Part shown: positions 46,602-57,053 of the stretch, in pieces | Numbering within the stretch: the first letter of the stretch is position 1 | Layout: every line of letters starts with the position of its first letter | DNA from: JBQTJN01 sp052387095 | Lineage (GTDB): Bacteria > Pseudomonadota > Alphaproteobacteria > Micavibrionales > Micavibrionaceae | Length of the DNA: 64,000 nucleotides | Assembly: GCA_052387095.1 (NCBI GenBank) | Contig: JBQTJN010000018.1 | Coordinates: 22,045-86,044, forward strand | Direction: 5' to 3' | Program-made: the position numbers and the translations under genes | The notes under the pieces: generated by a model | What the model saw: only the letters and a program-made list of their open reading frames with translations | What the model was told of the DNA's origin: nothing | The model's database searches: none

Positions 46602-47591
46602 ATGACCCAGCGCCCAAACCCCTACCTGCAAAACCGTTTTGAAGACACTGACCAGCCAACGACTCCGCGCCGCACCTCCGCGCCGCGCCGGGCCCCCATC
46701 AATTTCAGGATCAAAGAAAGACTTATGCAGAGATTCACCGCCAATCCCATCCTGGCCGCTACGGCTCTTCTGTTTGCCGGCGCCGCTTTCGGGGGGATTT
46801 TGATCGCCAGTTACCCGGACGGCAATGACAGCGGCGATGTGCCGATGATCGAAGCCGATGCCAGCCCTTTCCGCGAACTGACCACAACGGATACCGCTAC
46901 GGCGGAAGGCGCAGGTCGGGACAGCACGATCTATTCGACCTTGCGCGAGCAGGGCACGCTGAAAGAAACGGCGCCGATTGAAAACCTGCTCGAGCAGGAA
47001 GAACCCGTTGAGCGCCCAGCGCCGACACAGGCCAGCAATACGCAAGCGGCAGCCGAAACAACAACACTCGCTTCCGCAGAGCCAACGATCACCACGGCGA
47101 AAACAGTTGAGACGGCAACGCCTTCCATGCCGCCCGGGGCAACGATGGATTCCACAAATACGATAAGCACCACGCCGGAAGCCGCGCCGCTGCAGCATGC
47201 GGCAGGTGAATCGCCTGACACGCTGGCCTTCGTGCAGTCCGTTCTCGATAAAAAAGACGGGCGCTCTGTCGCCGATGCGCCTGCAGTAGGGCCGAGCTTT
47301 AATGAAGTGACCCCGGCCTCCGGCGGCACATTCGCGCCCGGCAGCTATTACGTGCAACTTGGCAGCGTGACATCGCGTAATGGCGCTGACACGGAATTCA
47401 AGAAGATGCAGAAAAACTTCGCTGGCACAGGTCTTGAAAGCGCGTCCTACCGCGTTCAGGAAGCCACTGTCGCTGACAAGGGCACTTTCTACCGCATCCA
47501 GGCTGGCCCGATGAGCAAAGAGAGCGCCGGCAAGCTTTGCGATTCCATCAAGGCGAAAAGCCCCGGCGGGTGTTTAATTGTGCAGCCGTGA
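46602..47591 (+). CDS. SPOR-domain membrane protein
   Basis: About 329 residues: a cytoplasmic Arg/Pro-rich start, one membrane helix (NPILAATALLFAGAAFGGILIA), a long Thr/Ala/Glu-rich periplasmic linker and a C-terminal SPOR domain (SYYVQLGSVTSRNGADTEFKKMQKNF...YRIQAGPMSKESAGKLCDSIK). SPOR domains bind denuded glycan strands at the division site. The ATG at 46602 is preferred; an earlier start would overlap dgt. It stands before nagZ as in related genomes. Confidence 0.88.
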   Translation: MTQRPNPYLQNRFEDTDQPTTPRRTSAPRRAPINFRIKERLMQRFTANPILAATALLFAGAAFGGILIASYPDGNDSGDVPMIEADASPFRELTTTDTATAEGAGRDSTIYSTLREQGTLKETAPIENLLEQEEPVERPAPTQASNTQAAAETTTLASAEPTITTAKTVETATPSMPPGATMDSTNTISTTPEAAPLQHAAGESPDTLAFVQSVLDKKDGRSVADAPAVGPSFNEVTPASGGTFAPGSYYVQLGSVTSRNGADTEFKKMQKNFAGTGLESASYRVQEATVADKGTFYRIQAGPMSKESAGKLCDSIKAKSPGGCLIVQP

Positions 47592-47606
47592 TTGAGAAAT
47601 CAACCC

Positions 47607-47704
47607 CGTCATTGCGAGCGAATGAAATGAGCGAAGCAATCCAGAGGCCGCTATAATGGCTCTGGATTGCCACGTCGCGGCTTTCGCCGCTCCTCGCAAT
47701 GACG
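47607..47704. repeat. intergenic palindromic element (CGTCATTGCG type)
   Basis: The outer arms CGTCATTGCGAG and CTCGCAATGACG are perfectly inverted. Inside them GCAATCCAGAG and CTCTGGATTGC form a second perfect inverted pair. It begins 15 bases after the SPOR gene stop and ends 17 bases before nagZ. It is the best-preserved copy of its kind in the window. Confidence 0.88.
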
Positions 47705-47721
47705 ATCAATAAAGATCGAAT

Positions 47722-48723
47722 ATGAATCCCAATTTCGCCACTTCCGCAGATAATGCCTCGGCCGCGATTTTCTCTATAGCCGGACTGCAACTTTCAAAGG
47801 ACGAGATTGAGCTTTTCAAAAAATCGCCGCCGCTCGGCTTTATTTTGTTTGCGCGTAACTGTGAAAATCCGGCACAACTGAAATCCCTGAACGAACAACT
47901 TAAAAACATTGTCGGCCGTGATTGTCCCATCCTCATCGACCAGGAGGGTGGGCGTGTCCAGAGACTCCGCCCCCCCCACTGGCGTGCCCTGCCGCCAATG
48001 AAACAGTTCGGCGATGCGGCGCTCGAAGATAAAGATCATGCGCTCGAGGATCTTCGCTTCACCATCCTGCAGATGGCCGAGGATCTTTTGGGGTGCGGGA
48101 TCAATGTCAACTGCACGCCGGTGCTCGATGTCCTCACCGCAAAAACCCACGATGTCATCGGCGATCGCGCTTTTTCCGGGAATCCGGCTGTCGTTTCGCG
48201 CCTTGGTCTTTCCGTCTGCCGCAGCCTGCTGGCCGCCGGCATCACGCCGATCATCAAACATATTCCCGGCCATGGCCGCGGCACGCTCGACAGCCACTTC
48301 GATCTGCCTGTCGTTGACACCGTTGCCGCCGAACTTTCAAAAACCGATTTTCTTCCTTTCCGCGACATCGCTTCGTCCGATGTCGGGCCCTATCTCTGGG
48401 CGATGACCGCGCATATTATCTACAGCGCGATCGACCCGGATCTTCCCGCCACCCTTTCACCCCGCATGATCGACATCATCCGCCGCGAAATCGGTTTTGA
48501 CGGCATTCTCCTGACCGATGATGTCGATATGAAGGCCCTCAAAACATACGGCGATGTGACGACACGCTGCCGCGACTCCCTGGAGGCTGGGTGCGATCTG
48601 GTCCTTTATTGCGCCGGAAATATGGGCGATATGCGGAAAATCGCGGAATCTGTGCCTAAAATGACTGTAAAAACGCTGGAACGCTTGCAAAAATCCGGAG
48701 AATTTTCCAGAGTAGCGGCATGA
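47722..48723 (+). CDS. nagZ: beta-N-acetylhexosaminidase NagZ (GH3)
   Basis: A 333-residue GH3 enzyme with GFILFARNCENPAQL, IDQEGGRVQRL, the mobile-loop motif KHIPGHGRGTLDSHFDLPVVD (His and Asp of the catalytic dyad) and the nucleophile Asp in LLTDDVDMKAL. NagZ removes GlcNAc from muropeptides during cell-wall recycling in the cytoplasm. Its end overlaps the scpA start by four bases. Confidence 0.95.
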   Translation: MNPNFATSADNASAAIFSIAGLQLSKDEIELFKKSPPLGFILFARNCENPAQLKSLNEQLKNIVGRDCPILIDQEGGRVQRLRPPHWRALPPMKQFGDAALEDKDHALEDLRFTILQMAEDLLGCGINVNCTPVLDVLTAKTHDVIGDRAFSGNPAVVSRLGLSVCRSLLAAGITPIIKHIPGHGRGTLDSHFDLPVVDTVAAELSKTDFLPFRDIASSDVGPYLWAMTAHIIYSAIDPDLPATLSPRMIDIIRREIGFDGILLTDDVDMKALKTYGDVTTRCRDSLEAGCDLVLYCAGNMGDMRKIAESVPKMTVKTLERLQKSGEFSRVAA

Positions 48724-49589
48724 CCGAGCCCGAGACTTTAGCGCCTGCCGCGGATCCTGATTTTCAGGAAGATCCGCCGCGTGATGCCTTGACCCCCGAC
48801 CAGCAGGATGCCGATGCGCTCCTGCTGGATATTGATGGTTATGAAGGCCCCATCGATGTGCTGCTGGAGATGGCGCGCAACCAGAAGGTCGACCTCGCCA
48901 GGATTTCCATTCTCCAACTGGTGCGCCAGTATCTCGTTTTCATCGAGCGCGCCCGCCAGCTCAATCTTGAACTCGCCGCTGAATATCTCGTCATGGCGGC
49001 GTGGCTCGCCTATCTCAAATCCCGCCTGCTGCTGCCGCGCGATGCCGAAACCGTCGAGCCGGGCGCGCAGGAAATCGCCGACGCCCTGCAATTCCAGCTG
49101 CGCCGCCTCGAATCCATGCAAAAAGCCGCCGCCGGGCTCAAGGCCCGCCCGCAACTGGGTCAGAATGTTTTCGCCCGCGGCTGCCCCGAAGGACTCAAGG
49201 TTAAGATTCACACGAAATGGGATGCGACAATTTACGACCTTCTCAAATCCTATGGTGACATCAAGCGCCGCCAGGAGAACAGCACCTATGATCTTCCTAT
49301 TTTCAACCTGATGTCCGCCGAGGATGCGTTCCACCGCATGACAAAAATGCTGGGTGCCCTGCCGCGCCAGGGTCTGAACAGCGTCTGGACGACACTTGAA
49401 AGTTTCCTTCCCGAAAATATCCGCGAGAGGTTGTACGGCCGCTCCGCGCTGGCTTCCACTTTGACTGCCGGTCTCGAACTGGTGAAGCAGGGCAGGCTCG
49501 AAATCCGCCAGGACGGGCTTTTCCGCCCCATCTATCTGCGCGCTGTAAACGAAACATCCGGCCCCGGAAAATCTAAGGAGTCGCAATGA
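48720..49589 (+). CDS. scpA: segregation and condensation protein A
   Basis: A 289-residue kleisin with YEGPIDVLLEMARNQKVDLARISILQLVRQYLVFIE at the N-terminal Smc-binding end, EYLVMAAWLAYLKSRLLLP, and a C-terminal winged-helix part. It bridges the heads of the Smc dimer. Starts within the nagZ stop and overlaps scpB by four bases. Confidence 0.93.
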   Translation: MTEPETLAPAADPDFQEDPPRDALTPDQQDADALLLDIDGYEGPIDVLLEMARNQKVDLARISILQLVRQYLVFIERARQLNLELAAEYLVMAAWLAYLKSRLLLPRDAETVEPGAQEIADALQFQLRRLESMQKAAAGLKARPQLGQNVFARGCPEGLKVKIHTKWDATIYDLLKSYGDIKRRQENSTYDLPIFNLMSAEDAFHRMTKMLGALPRQGLNSVWTTLESFLPENIRERLYGRSALASTLTAGLELVKQGRLEIRQDGLFRPIYLRAVNETSGPGKSKESQ

Positions 49590-50236
49590 CGCCCGCCAAC
49601 GACCAGATCATCCGCCTGCTTGAGGCCTTGTTGTTCGCATCGGCCGGGCCGCTCAGCACGAAACGGCTGCATGAACGCCTTCCCGATGGCGCCGATGTCG
49701 GCGGCGCGCTGATGGCACTGCAGGCGCAGTACAAGGACCGCGGCGTCAATCTCGCCGAAATGGATGGCCTCTGGGCTTTCCGTACCGCCATGGATCTCGG
49801 CGAGGCGCTGCAGGTTGAACGTCATACGCAGAAAAAACTTTCCCGCGCCGCGATGGAAACACTCGCCATCATCGCCTATCACCAGCCTTTAACGCGAACG
49901 GAAGTAGAAAATATCCGCGGCGTGATTACGCATAAGGGCACCATCGACGCGTTGATGGAGGTCGGCTGGATTCGTCCCGGCCGCCGCCGCGAAACGCCGG
50001 GGCGCCCGCTTACCTGGGTGACGACGCCGCAATTTCTTGATCACTTCGCGCTGGAATCGCTGATCGATCTGCCGGGTCTTGATGATCTAAAAGCCTCGGG
50101 TCTGCTGGATCGCCGCCCGGCCGTGGAAACATTGTCGTCGAAAGATCTTTTCGACATGCCTCAGGACGAGGATAACGAAGAGGGCGATGGCGAAGAGTCT
50201 GACTACGAATTCGAAGAAGAACTGGAGGAGATTTAA
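49586..50236 (+). CDS. scpB: segregation and condensation protein B
   Basis: A 216-residue protein with two winged-helix domains (LEALLFASAGPLSTKRLHERL and LSRAAMETLAIIAYHQPLTRTEVENIRGV) and a C-terminal acidic tail (EDNEEGDGEESDYEFEEELEE). It binds ScpA as a dimer in the Smc complex. tatA begins one base after its stop. Confidence 0.93.
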   Translation: MTPANDQIIRLLEALLFASAGPLSTKRLHERLPDGADVGGALMALQAQYKDRGVNLAEMDGLWAFRTAMDLGEALQVERHTQKKLSRAAMETLAIIAYHQPLTRTEVENIRGVITHKGTIDALMEVGWIRPGRRRETPGRPLTWVTTPQFLDHFALESLIDLPGLDDLKASGLLDRRPAVETLSSKDLFDMPQDEDNEEGDGEESDYEFEEELEEI

Positions 50237-50237
50237 T

Positions 50238-50411
50238 ATGTCGCTGGGACCATTAGAAATAGGCCTGATTATCGTGCTTGTCCTGCTCCTGTTCGGGGCA
50301 GGCCGCGTGCCGAATATCATGGAAAATCTTGCCAAGGGCGTGAAAAGCTTCAAGCACGGTTTGAAAGACGATCCGAATTCTTCAAAGAAAATTGATAAAA
50401 AAGATATTTAA
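50238..50411 (+). CDS. tatA: Sec-independent translocase TatA
   Basis: A 57-residue protein with a short membrane helix (GPLEIGLIIVLVLLLFGAGRVPNIM), the F-G hinge and an amphipathic helix (ENLAKGVKSFKHGL). TatA forms the transport pore for folded twin-arginine proteins. The ATG at 50238 is the family start. Confidence 0.93.
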   Translation: MSLGPLEIGLIIVLVLLLFGAGRVPNIMENLAKGVKSFKHGLKDDPNSSKKIDKKDI

Positions 50412-50417
50412 CCATGC

Positions 50418-50495
50418 CGTCATTGCGAGCGTCAGCGAAGCAATCCACTTTTAAAAAGTGTGGATTGCCGCGTCGCTACGCTCCTCGCAATGACG
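50418..50495. repeat. palindromic element between tatA and tatB
   Basis: Outer arms CGTCATTGCGAGCG and CTCGCAATGACG, inner arms GCAATCCACTT and GTGGATTGC, with a central TTTTAAAAAG. It is the same family as the copies at 585 and 47607. It lies inside the tat operon, so it should be transcribed and may form a strong mRNA hairpin between tatA and tatB. Confidence 0.85.
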
Positions 50496-50509
50496 ATAGG
50501 ATTTTTTAA

Positions 50510-50818
50510 ATGCTCAATCTCGGCTGGTCGGAACTTTTTTTCATTATGATCATCTCGATCATTGTCATCGGGCCGAACGAAATCCCCGTTATCATGCGTA
50601 ATCTCGGCCGCTTCGCGCGGCGCCTGCATTATCTGCGCTTTGCCATTTCGCAGCAGTTCGAGGATTTCCTCAAAGCTCACGACCTCCACGAAATTAAAGA
50701 TCTCGGCCGCGATGTGAATTTTGAGGCGCCCAAACTCGGCGGCGTGGAATTCAACGAGGCCGAAGCTGACGGGGAAGGCAACATCCCCCCGCCTGCGCAG
50801 GAGGCTGTCAATGACTGA
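50510..50818 (+). CDS. tatB: Sec-independent translocase TatB
   Basis: A 102-residue protein, LNLGWSELFFIMIISIIVIGPNEIPVIMRNLGRFARRL, with the conserved Glu in the helix, the G-P hinge and a long amphipathic tail. TatB forms the substrate receptor together with TatC. Its end overlaps tatC by eight bases. Confidence 0.93.
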   Translation: MLNLGWSELFFIMIISIIVIGPNEIPVIMRNLGRFARRLHYLRFAISQQFEDFLKAHDLHEIKDLGRDVNFEAPKLGGVEFNEAEADGEGNIPPPAQEAVND

Positions 50819-51572
50819 AGCCGGCACCGCCAGGCCCGTCATCGCGCACTTGCTGGAGCTCCGCACCCGCTTGCTGAAAATTTCCATCTTTCTCCTGCTT
50901 GCCATGACGGGGTGTTATTTCTTCGTCGACCAGATTTACGCCTTTCTCGTCATGCCGCTCGCGGGCGCCATGGGGCCGGACGATACGCATCGCCTCATCT
51001 ATACCGGCTTGACCGAAGCCTTCTTCACCAGCTTGAAACTCGCCTTCTTCGCCGGACTGTTTCTCAGCTTCCCCCTCCTGCTTTGGCAGATCTGGGCATT
51101 CATGGCACCCGGCCTCTATAAACGCGAAAAGAAAATGGTACTGCCGTTCCTCGTCGCCACACCGGTTTTATTCGCGCTCGGCGCGGCGTGCGTCTATTAT
51201 CTTGTCATGCCGGTCGCGTGGGGATTTTTCCTCGGCTTCCAGACCACCGGCGCGGAAACCGTTCTGCCTATCGAGATGGAAGCGCGCGTCAGCGATTACC
51301 TCAATCTCATCATCGGCATGATTTTCGCCTTCGGCATCTGTTTCCAGCTCCCGGTTTTTCTCTCGCTGCTCGGCATCGCCGGTGTGGTAAACGCAAAATC
51401 TCTGAGCAACCAGCGTAAATATGCTATCGTGGGCATATTCATCGTCGCCGGTATTCTTACGCCGTCGCCCGATGTCTTAAGCCAGCTGATGCTGGGTCTG
51501 CCCCTTATACTCCTCTATGAAATCTCGATTTTCCTTGTCCGCCATGTCGAAAAACCTGCACGAACTGTATAA
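50811..51572 (+). CDS. tatC: Sec-independent translocase TatC
   Basis: A six-helix membrane protein of about 253 residues. The N-terminal HLLELRTRLLKISIFLL, the conserved SFPLLLWQIWAFMAPGLYKREKK and the PSPDVLSQLMLGLPLILLYEISI end are TatC signatures. It binds twin-arginine signal peptides. The start at 50811 lies within the tatB end. The end overlaps the next gene by about 29 bases. Confidence 0.95.
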   Translation: MTEAGTARPVIAHLLELRTRLLKISIFLLLAMTGCYFFVDQIYAFLVMPLAGAMGPDDTHRLIYTGLTEAFFTSLKLAFFAGLFLSFPLLLWQIWAFMAPGLYKREKKMVLPFLVATPVLFALGAACVYYLVMPVAWGFFLGFQTTGAETVLPIEMEARVSDYLNLIIGMIFAFGICFQLPVFLSLLGIAGVVNAKSLSNQRKYAIVGIFIVAGILTPSPDVLSQLMLGLPLILLYEISIFLVRHVEKPARTV

Positions 51573-52632
51573 AGACCGCCTGAAAACGGGCGCCTTGCGC
51601 ATTGACGCCGGGCAGGAACGCGCGGCAAAGCATTTGCAGGTCCTTTATGAATCTTTGGTCACACCAGGCCGGCGCCGTCTCTTCAAACGCAAAATAGAAA
51701 ACAAGCAGGGCGCTTATTTGTATGGCGGTGTCGGGCGCGGAAAATCTATGCTGATGGATCTGTTCTATGAATCGCTCCCCGCAGACAGTCCAAAACGCCG
51801 CGTCCATTTCCACGCCTTCATGATCGAGGTACATGATTATTTTCATTCCCGCCGCGCGGACGACCAGTTTGTCGGGGCAGTCGATGGGCTTCTGCCCTCG
51901 CTGGCTTGCGTCATCGCCGCGCGCTCGCGCGTCCTATGTTTCGATGAATTCCATGTCACCGACGTGGCGGACGCCATGATTTTAGGGCGGTTGTTTACGG
52001 CTTTATTCGATGCCGGGCTGGTTGTCGTCCTCACCAGCAACTGGCCGCCGGATGAACTTTACAAAGGCGGGCTGCAGCGCGATCGTTTCTTCCCCTTTAT
52101 CGAGCTTCTCAAAAATCGTCTTGAAATTATTCATCTTGATGGCGGGATCGATTACCGCGCACAGCTCCTGCAGACGGAAGGCTCTTATTTCACGCCGCTC
52201 GGTGAAATGACCGACCGCAAAACCGACGAAATTTTCGCACACCTGACCGATCATGAAATTGTCCTCACCGACGATCTTACCGTCAAGGGCCGCATGATCC
52301 CGGTTTATAAAACCGTCAGGGGCGTTGCGCGCTTTACATTCTCGCAGCTTTGCGAACAGCCGCACGGCGCCGAGGATTATCTTGCCATCGCCCATGCCTA
52401 TCACACCGTTTTTATCGAGAATGTGCCCAAGATGGCCTATGACCGCCGCAATGAGGCCAGGCGCTTCATGATGCTCATCGACGTTCTCTATGAGAACCGC
52501 ACCCGTACCATCATCACCGCCGCCACCACCCCGGACCGGCTCTATTACGGCGACGACTACGCCTTTGAGTTCCAGCGCACGGTTTCCCGCCTGCTCGAGA
52601 TGCAGTCGGAAGCCTACTTAACAAAAAGATAA
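51544..52632 (+). CDS. zapE: AFG1-family ATPase ZapE
   Basis: About 362 residues with Walker A YGGVGRGKSMLMDLFYESL, Walker B RVLCFDEFHVTDVADAMIL, VVLTSNWPPDELYKGGLQRDRFFPFIELLK and a C-terminal VPKMAYDRRNEARRFMMLIDVLYENRT, all conserved in the AFG1/ZapE family. In E. coli ZapE associates with FtsZ rings. The ATG at 51544 begins the conserved MSKNLHELYKDRL; it overlaps tatC. zapE next to mdh is common in alphaproteobacteria. Confidence 0.92.
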   Translation: MSKNLHELYKDRLKTGALRIDAGQERAAKHLQVLYESLVTPGRRRLFKRKIENKQGAYLYGGVGRGKSMLMDLFYESLPADSPKRRVHFHAFMIEVHDYFHSRRADDQFVGAVDGLLPSLACVIAARSRVLCFDEFHVTDVADAMILGRLFTALFDAGLVVVLTSNWPPDELYKGGLQRDRFFPFIELLKNRLEIIHLDGGIDYRAQLLQTEGSYFTPLGEMTDRKTDEIFAHLTDHEIVLTDDLTVKGRMIPVYKTVRGVARFTFSQLCEQPHGAEDYLAIAHAYHTVFIENVPKMAYDRRNEARRFMMLIDVLYENRTRTIITAATTPDRLYYGDDYAFEFQRTVSRLLEMQSEAYLTKR

Positions 52633-52710
52633 CGTCATCCTGAGCCGTAACGCGAAGGATCTTTGGCTTATCTTATTATGAAGATCCCTCGGCTTTGCCT
52701 CGGGATGACG
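52633..52710. repeat. palindromic element (CGTCATCC type) between zapE and mdh
   Basis: Outer arms CGTCATCCTGAG and CTCGGGATGACG, with inner GAAGGATCTT and AAGATCCCTC. It starts at the zapE stop codon. It is a sister type of the CGTCATTGCG elements, with the same size and two-level plan. Confidence 0.8.
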
Positions 52711-52748
52711 TTGGGGTTTATTTAAGACCCTTTATAGTTTATAAATGA

Positions 52749-54553
<1,805 letters not shown>

Positions 54554-54585
54554 ATTACACACCCTTAAAGTCTTGTTTTTTTATT

Positions 54586-54606
54586 CGCTCTTTGGAGCGA
54601 TTTTTA
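54586..54606 (+). terminator. weak plus-strand terminator-like hairpin
   Basis: CGCTC-TTTG-GAGCG followed by ATTTTTATTT. The T-run is on the plus strand, opposite to the genes on both sides, so it would stop antisense transcripts or read-through from mdh. The stem is only five bases. Confidence 0.3.
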
Positions 54607-54679
54607 TTTATGCCCCATTATACCTCAAACTGGATTTCCTGCAAATTTTTTCATGTAACTATATGAAATTTAAGAGAAA

Positions 54680-56143
54680 TCAGCCGTTTGTGGGGTTGCT
54701 CCAGAAATTCGTGAATCCGGCAGTGTTGTGGCCAAAACCAGAGCCGAAGTTGGTGGTGATGGAGGTGCTGGCCAGGCTAAAAGTGTTGCCCAGCAGGCTG
54801 TTGTTCACAGGGCTGGAGAAAATGGGTGCTTTAGGCTGGAAGAGCCCGTTTGCAACATTGTGAAATTGCAGGGCGGTCGGCGTAAAAATATTGGAGCTGA
54901 CCGTAAGATTCGAGGAATAGCTCTGCGTATTCTGCACGGCGGAATTAAACGACGCTGTATTTGAAACATCCGGCGTAGTGCCGCCGAAAGTTTTATGATA
55001 TTGGCCGAGACGACGGGCAACTGAGCTGTAATAATTTTGCAAAGCTTCTGCACCCGTTAGGGTCATTTGTCCATTTGCATCTTTATAAAAGAAAGCGTTC
55101 GGACCGGATTCGCGCGGGAAAAGAGATCCGACATTCGCCGTATCCATATTTTTTAGAATTTTGAGTGCATTGCCTGGTCCGACATTATATGCGGCGTAAA
55201 TGGCAGCCCATGCTTTCTGACCCTCTTGGGTTTCAGCGCCGAGTGCCGGGTTTACCTTGACGATTTTTGATACATCCTTGATATAGCAGGCGGCCGCCAT
55301 CGTCGAGATGATCGGATCCATGCGCAGATCTTCGTTTAATTCTCCTTTTAAATAACTTCTTAGCCTTTTCGCGTGCTCGCCGTATCCGGCGGCTTCAAGT
55401 TTTCCCGCAACATCGTAATTTTTGCTAGTGGACCTGAATGTGGCGCGCGTAAACTGCCAGTCGCCCATGCATCCTGTCGGGCTGCCCAGATTGGCGCCGA
55501 ACGTACTTTCCACGCCCCACATGCCGCGCATGAGATCAGGATTGACGTTGATTTCGGGTATACGGGCGAATTTTTCGAGAACGCTGTTGACCTCCGCGCG
55601 CCGGTCGTTGGTCTTGATATTGGTGGTGGCCGCAGATCCAAGATCTTTGTATCTGCGTTTACCGGGGCTAGCCGGATCATCTTCGTAAACATATTTCTTT
55701 TGGTGTTCTTCAATGGTCAGTTTTCCGCCTTCTGGATCGCCGACGCGGTAATTTTTAAGATAATCCTGCTGAGCGGTTTGAATAGCATCATCCAGATCCT
55801 GCTGGGTATAGAAGCCTCTAGCCTCAAATTCTTCTTTAATCTTTTTCTCGATCTCATCGAGATCGGACATGATTTTTTGAATTTCATCTTCATCTTGAAT
55901 GCCGTATTCATTGCGCAGTGTATTTTCAAAATTATGGCGCGAGCGCGCAAGCTCTTCTTCAATGCGCTCCCTTTCCGAAGCGCTCAGGTTCTTCTTCGTA
56001 AGCTCTTTCTCCAGCGCTTCCCTATCGTCTCGCTGCTGCTCCAGGATGTGCAGGAGCATAATAAGATCCAGGCCCTTTTTATCCTGTTCTTTCCTGGATT
56101 TTTCTGCTGCGTCTTGGAATTTGCTGAAAATCTGCTCGACCAT
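54680..56143 (-). CDS. SLT-type lytic transglycosylase with coiled-coil N-terminus
   Basis: Of 487 residues the first 150 are strongly charged and helical (EKELTKKNLSASERERIEEELARSRHNF), probably a coiled coil. The SLT lysozyme-like domain follows: MRGMWGVESTFGANLGSPTG with the catalytic Glu at 212, GDWQFTRATF, TMAAACYIKD and IYAAYNVGPGNALKIL. The C-terminal 100 residues are Asn/Ser/Thr/Phe-rich and low in complexity. No signal peptide is present; DLIMLLHIL at 26-34 corresponds to the leucine-rich segment of its neighbours. The leader is AAGGGGGCGCATAAAAT before the ATG. Confidence 0.85.
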   Translation of the reverse strand: MVEQIFSKFQDAAEKSRKEQDKKGLDLIMLLHILEQQRDDREALEKELTKKNLSASERERIEEELARSRHNFENTLRNEYGIQDEDEIQKIMSDLDEIEKKIKEEFEARGFYTQQDLDDAIQTAQQDYLKNYRVGDPEGGKLTIEEHQKKYVYEDDPASPGKRRYKDLGSAATTNIKTNDRRAEVNSVLEKFARIPEINVNPDLMRGMWGVESTFGANLGSPTGCMGDWQFTRATFRSTSKNYDVAGKLEAAGYGEHAKRLRSYLKGELNEDLRMDPIISTMAAACYIKDVSKIVKVNPALGAETQEGQKAWAAIYAAYNVGPGNALKILKNMDTANVGSLFPRESGPNAFFYKDANGQMTLTGAEALQNYYSSVARRLGQYHKTFGGTTPDVSNTASFNSAVQNTQSYSSNLTVSSNIFTPTALQFHNVANGLFQPKAPIFSSPVNNSLLGNTFSLASTSITTNFGSGFGHNTAGFTNFWSNPTNG

Positions 56144-56158
56144 ATTTTATGCGCCCCC

Positions 56159-56989
56159 TTAAGTTGGGCTAACGGAATTGGAAGGTTTCGCTGTCGCGAT
56201 TGTAATGCCAGGCTGTTGTTTCGCTGCAATTTCGGCAAGATCAGCGACATACAGCGTCGCACTGCGATTGTTTTGCAGCCACTGATTCAGCTCTGTAGAT
56301 TTGACGCCGCCTTGACCGCTGCTTTCCGATACGCGCAGGCTGCCGTCTGGCGCTTTATAAACACTGGCGATATGGTCGAGATTGGCGTCAATAGCCCCCT
56401 CTTTCTTGCGGCCTTTATCCCATCCTTTGTTTCCTTTATCAAGCCCGATCACCATACCTTCGCGGAAGGCAAAGGAATTTGTGGTGAATTGTCCCTTGTG
56501 AATTGTTGCGCCCATTGACTGCAGTTCGCGAATCTGGTCGTGCGAAGTCAGGGGCTTGATATTGTCGATACGTTTTCGTGCCTCGGAATCAAGCGCGAAA
56601 TTCTCGAAATACAGCTGGATATGCATGCCGGCATATCCGGAGCAGTCAATTCCATTATTGATGTCGTTGCTGTTAAAATTATAATGGACCTTCTGGCCGC
56701 GCGGGCCATAAGTCAAATCCATCAACTCCATTTTTTGAGAGAATTTTTCATTCAGGCTACCAAGGCGAGAAGACAATGTATAGGAAGTCGCGAGGCCCGG
56801 CGCCATGACGTTAAACGAAGCTTTCGCGTCTGTGCTGGCGGAGACTTTGGCCGCGGGTACAGGGATTTCAGCCTGTGGCTGGTATCTTTGGTCCGCAAAT
56901 TTATTATAGACAATTGTCAGTAAAATCAAATCATCGATTTCTGACTTATCGGAATGCGTAGAATTATTTTTTTTATCGTAAGTCGCCAC
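56159..56989 (-). CDS. NlpC/P60-like cysteine peptidase
   Basis: The 276-residue protein has GIDCSGYAGMHIQLYF with the likely catalytic Cys 116, and LDHIASVY with the likely catalytic His 206, followed by a polar ESSGQGGV. This is the order in NlpC/P60 and related amidases, which cut peptide bonds in wall stem peptides. The N-terminus is hydrophilic, then DDLILLTIVY (19-28); there is no signal peptide. The start codon is GTG after GCAGGTGTAAAAA. It lies 15 bases upstream of the SLT gene, so both probably share a transcript. Confidence 0.75.
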   Translation of the reverse strand: MATYDKKNNSTHSDKSEIDDLILLTIVYNKFADQRYQPQAEIPVPAAKVSASTDAKASFNVMAPGLATSYTLSSRLGSLNEKFSQKMELMDLTYGPRGQKVHYNFNSNDINNGIDCSGYAGMHIQLYFENFALDSEARKRIDNIKPLTSHDQIRELQSMGATIHKGQFTTNSFAFREGMVIGLDKGNKGWDKGRKKEGAIDANLDHIASVYKAPDGSLRVSESSGQGGVKSTELNQWLQNNRSATLYVADLAEIAAKQQPGITIATAKPSNSVSPT

Positions 56990-57053
56990 TTTTTACACCT
57001 GCTTTAGTCTTGTTTATTATTTTTAAGTTTTTAATTGTTGTCCGGTTTTTTCC

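Noticed and set aside
45395..47357. Long minus-strand frames opposite dgt and the SPOR gene
   Set aside because: They are frame shadows of GC-rich genes; no ribosome binding sites or family motifs, while dgt and the SPOR protein are clearly recognised.
54680..56518. Long plus-strand reading frame (about 381 codons) opposite the SLT and NlpC-like genes
   Set aside because: It has no recognisable domain, its sequence is a typical Phe/Leu-rich antisense of a charged coiled coil, and the minus-strand products carry clear catalytic motifs.
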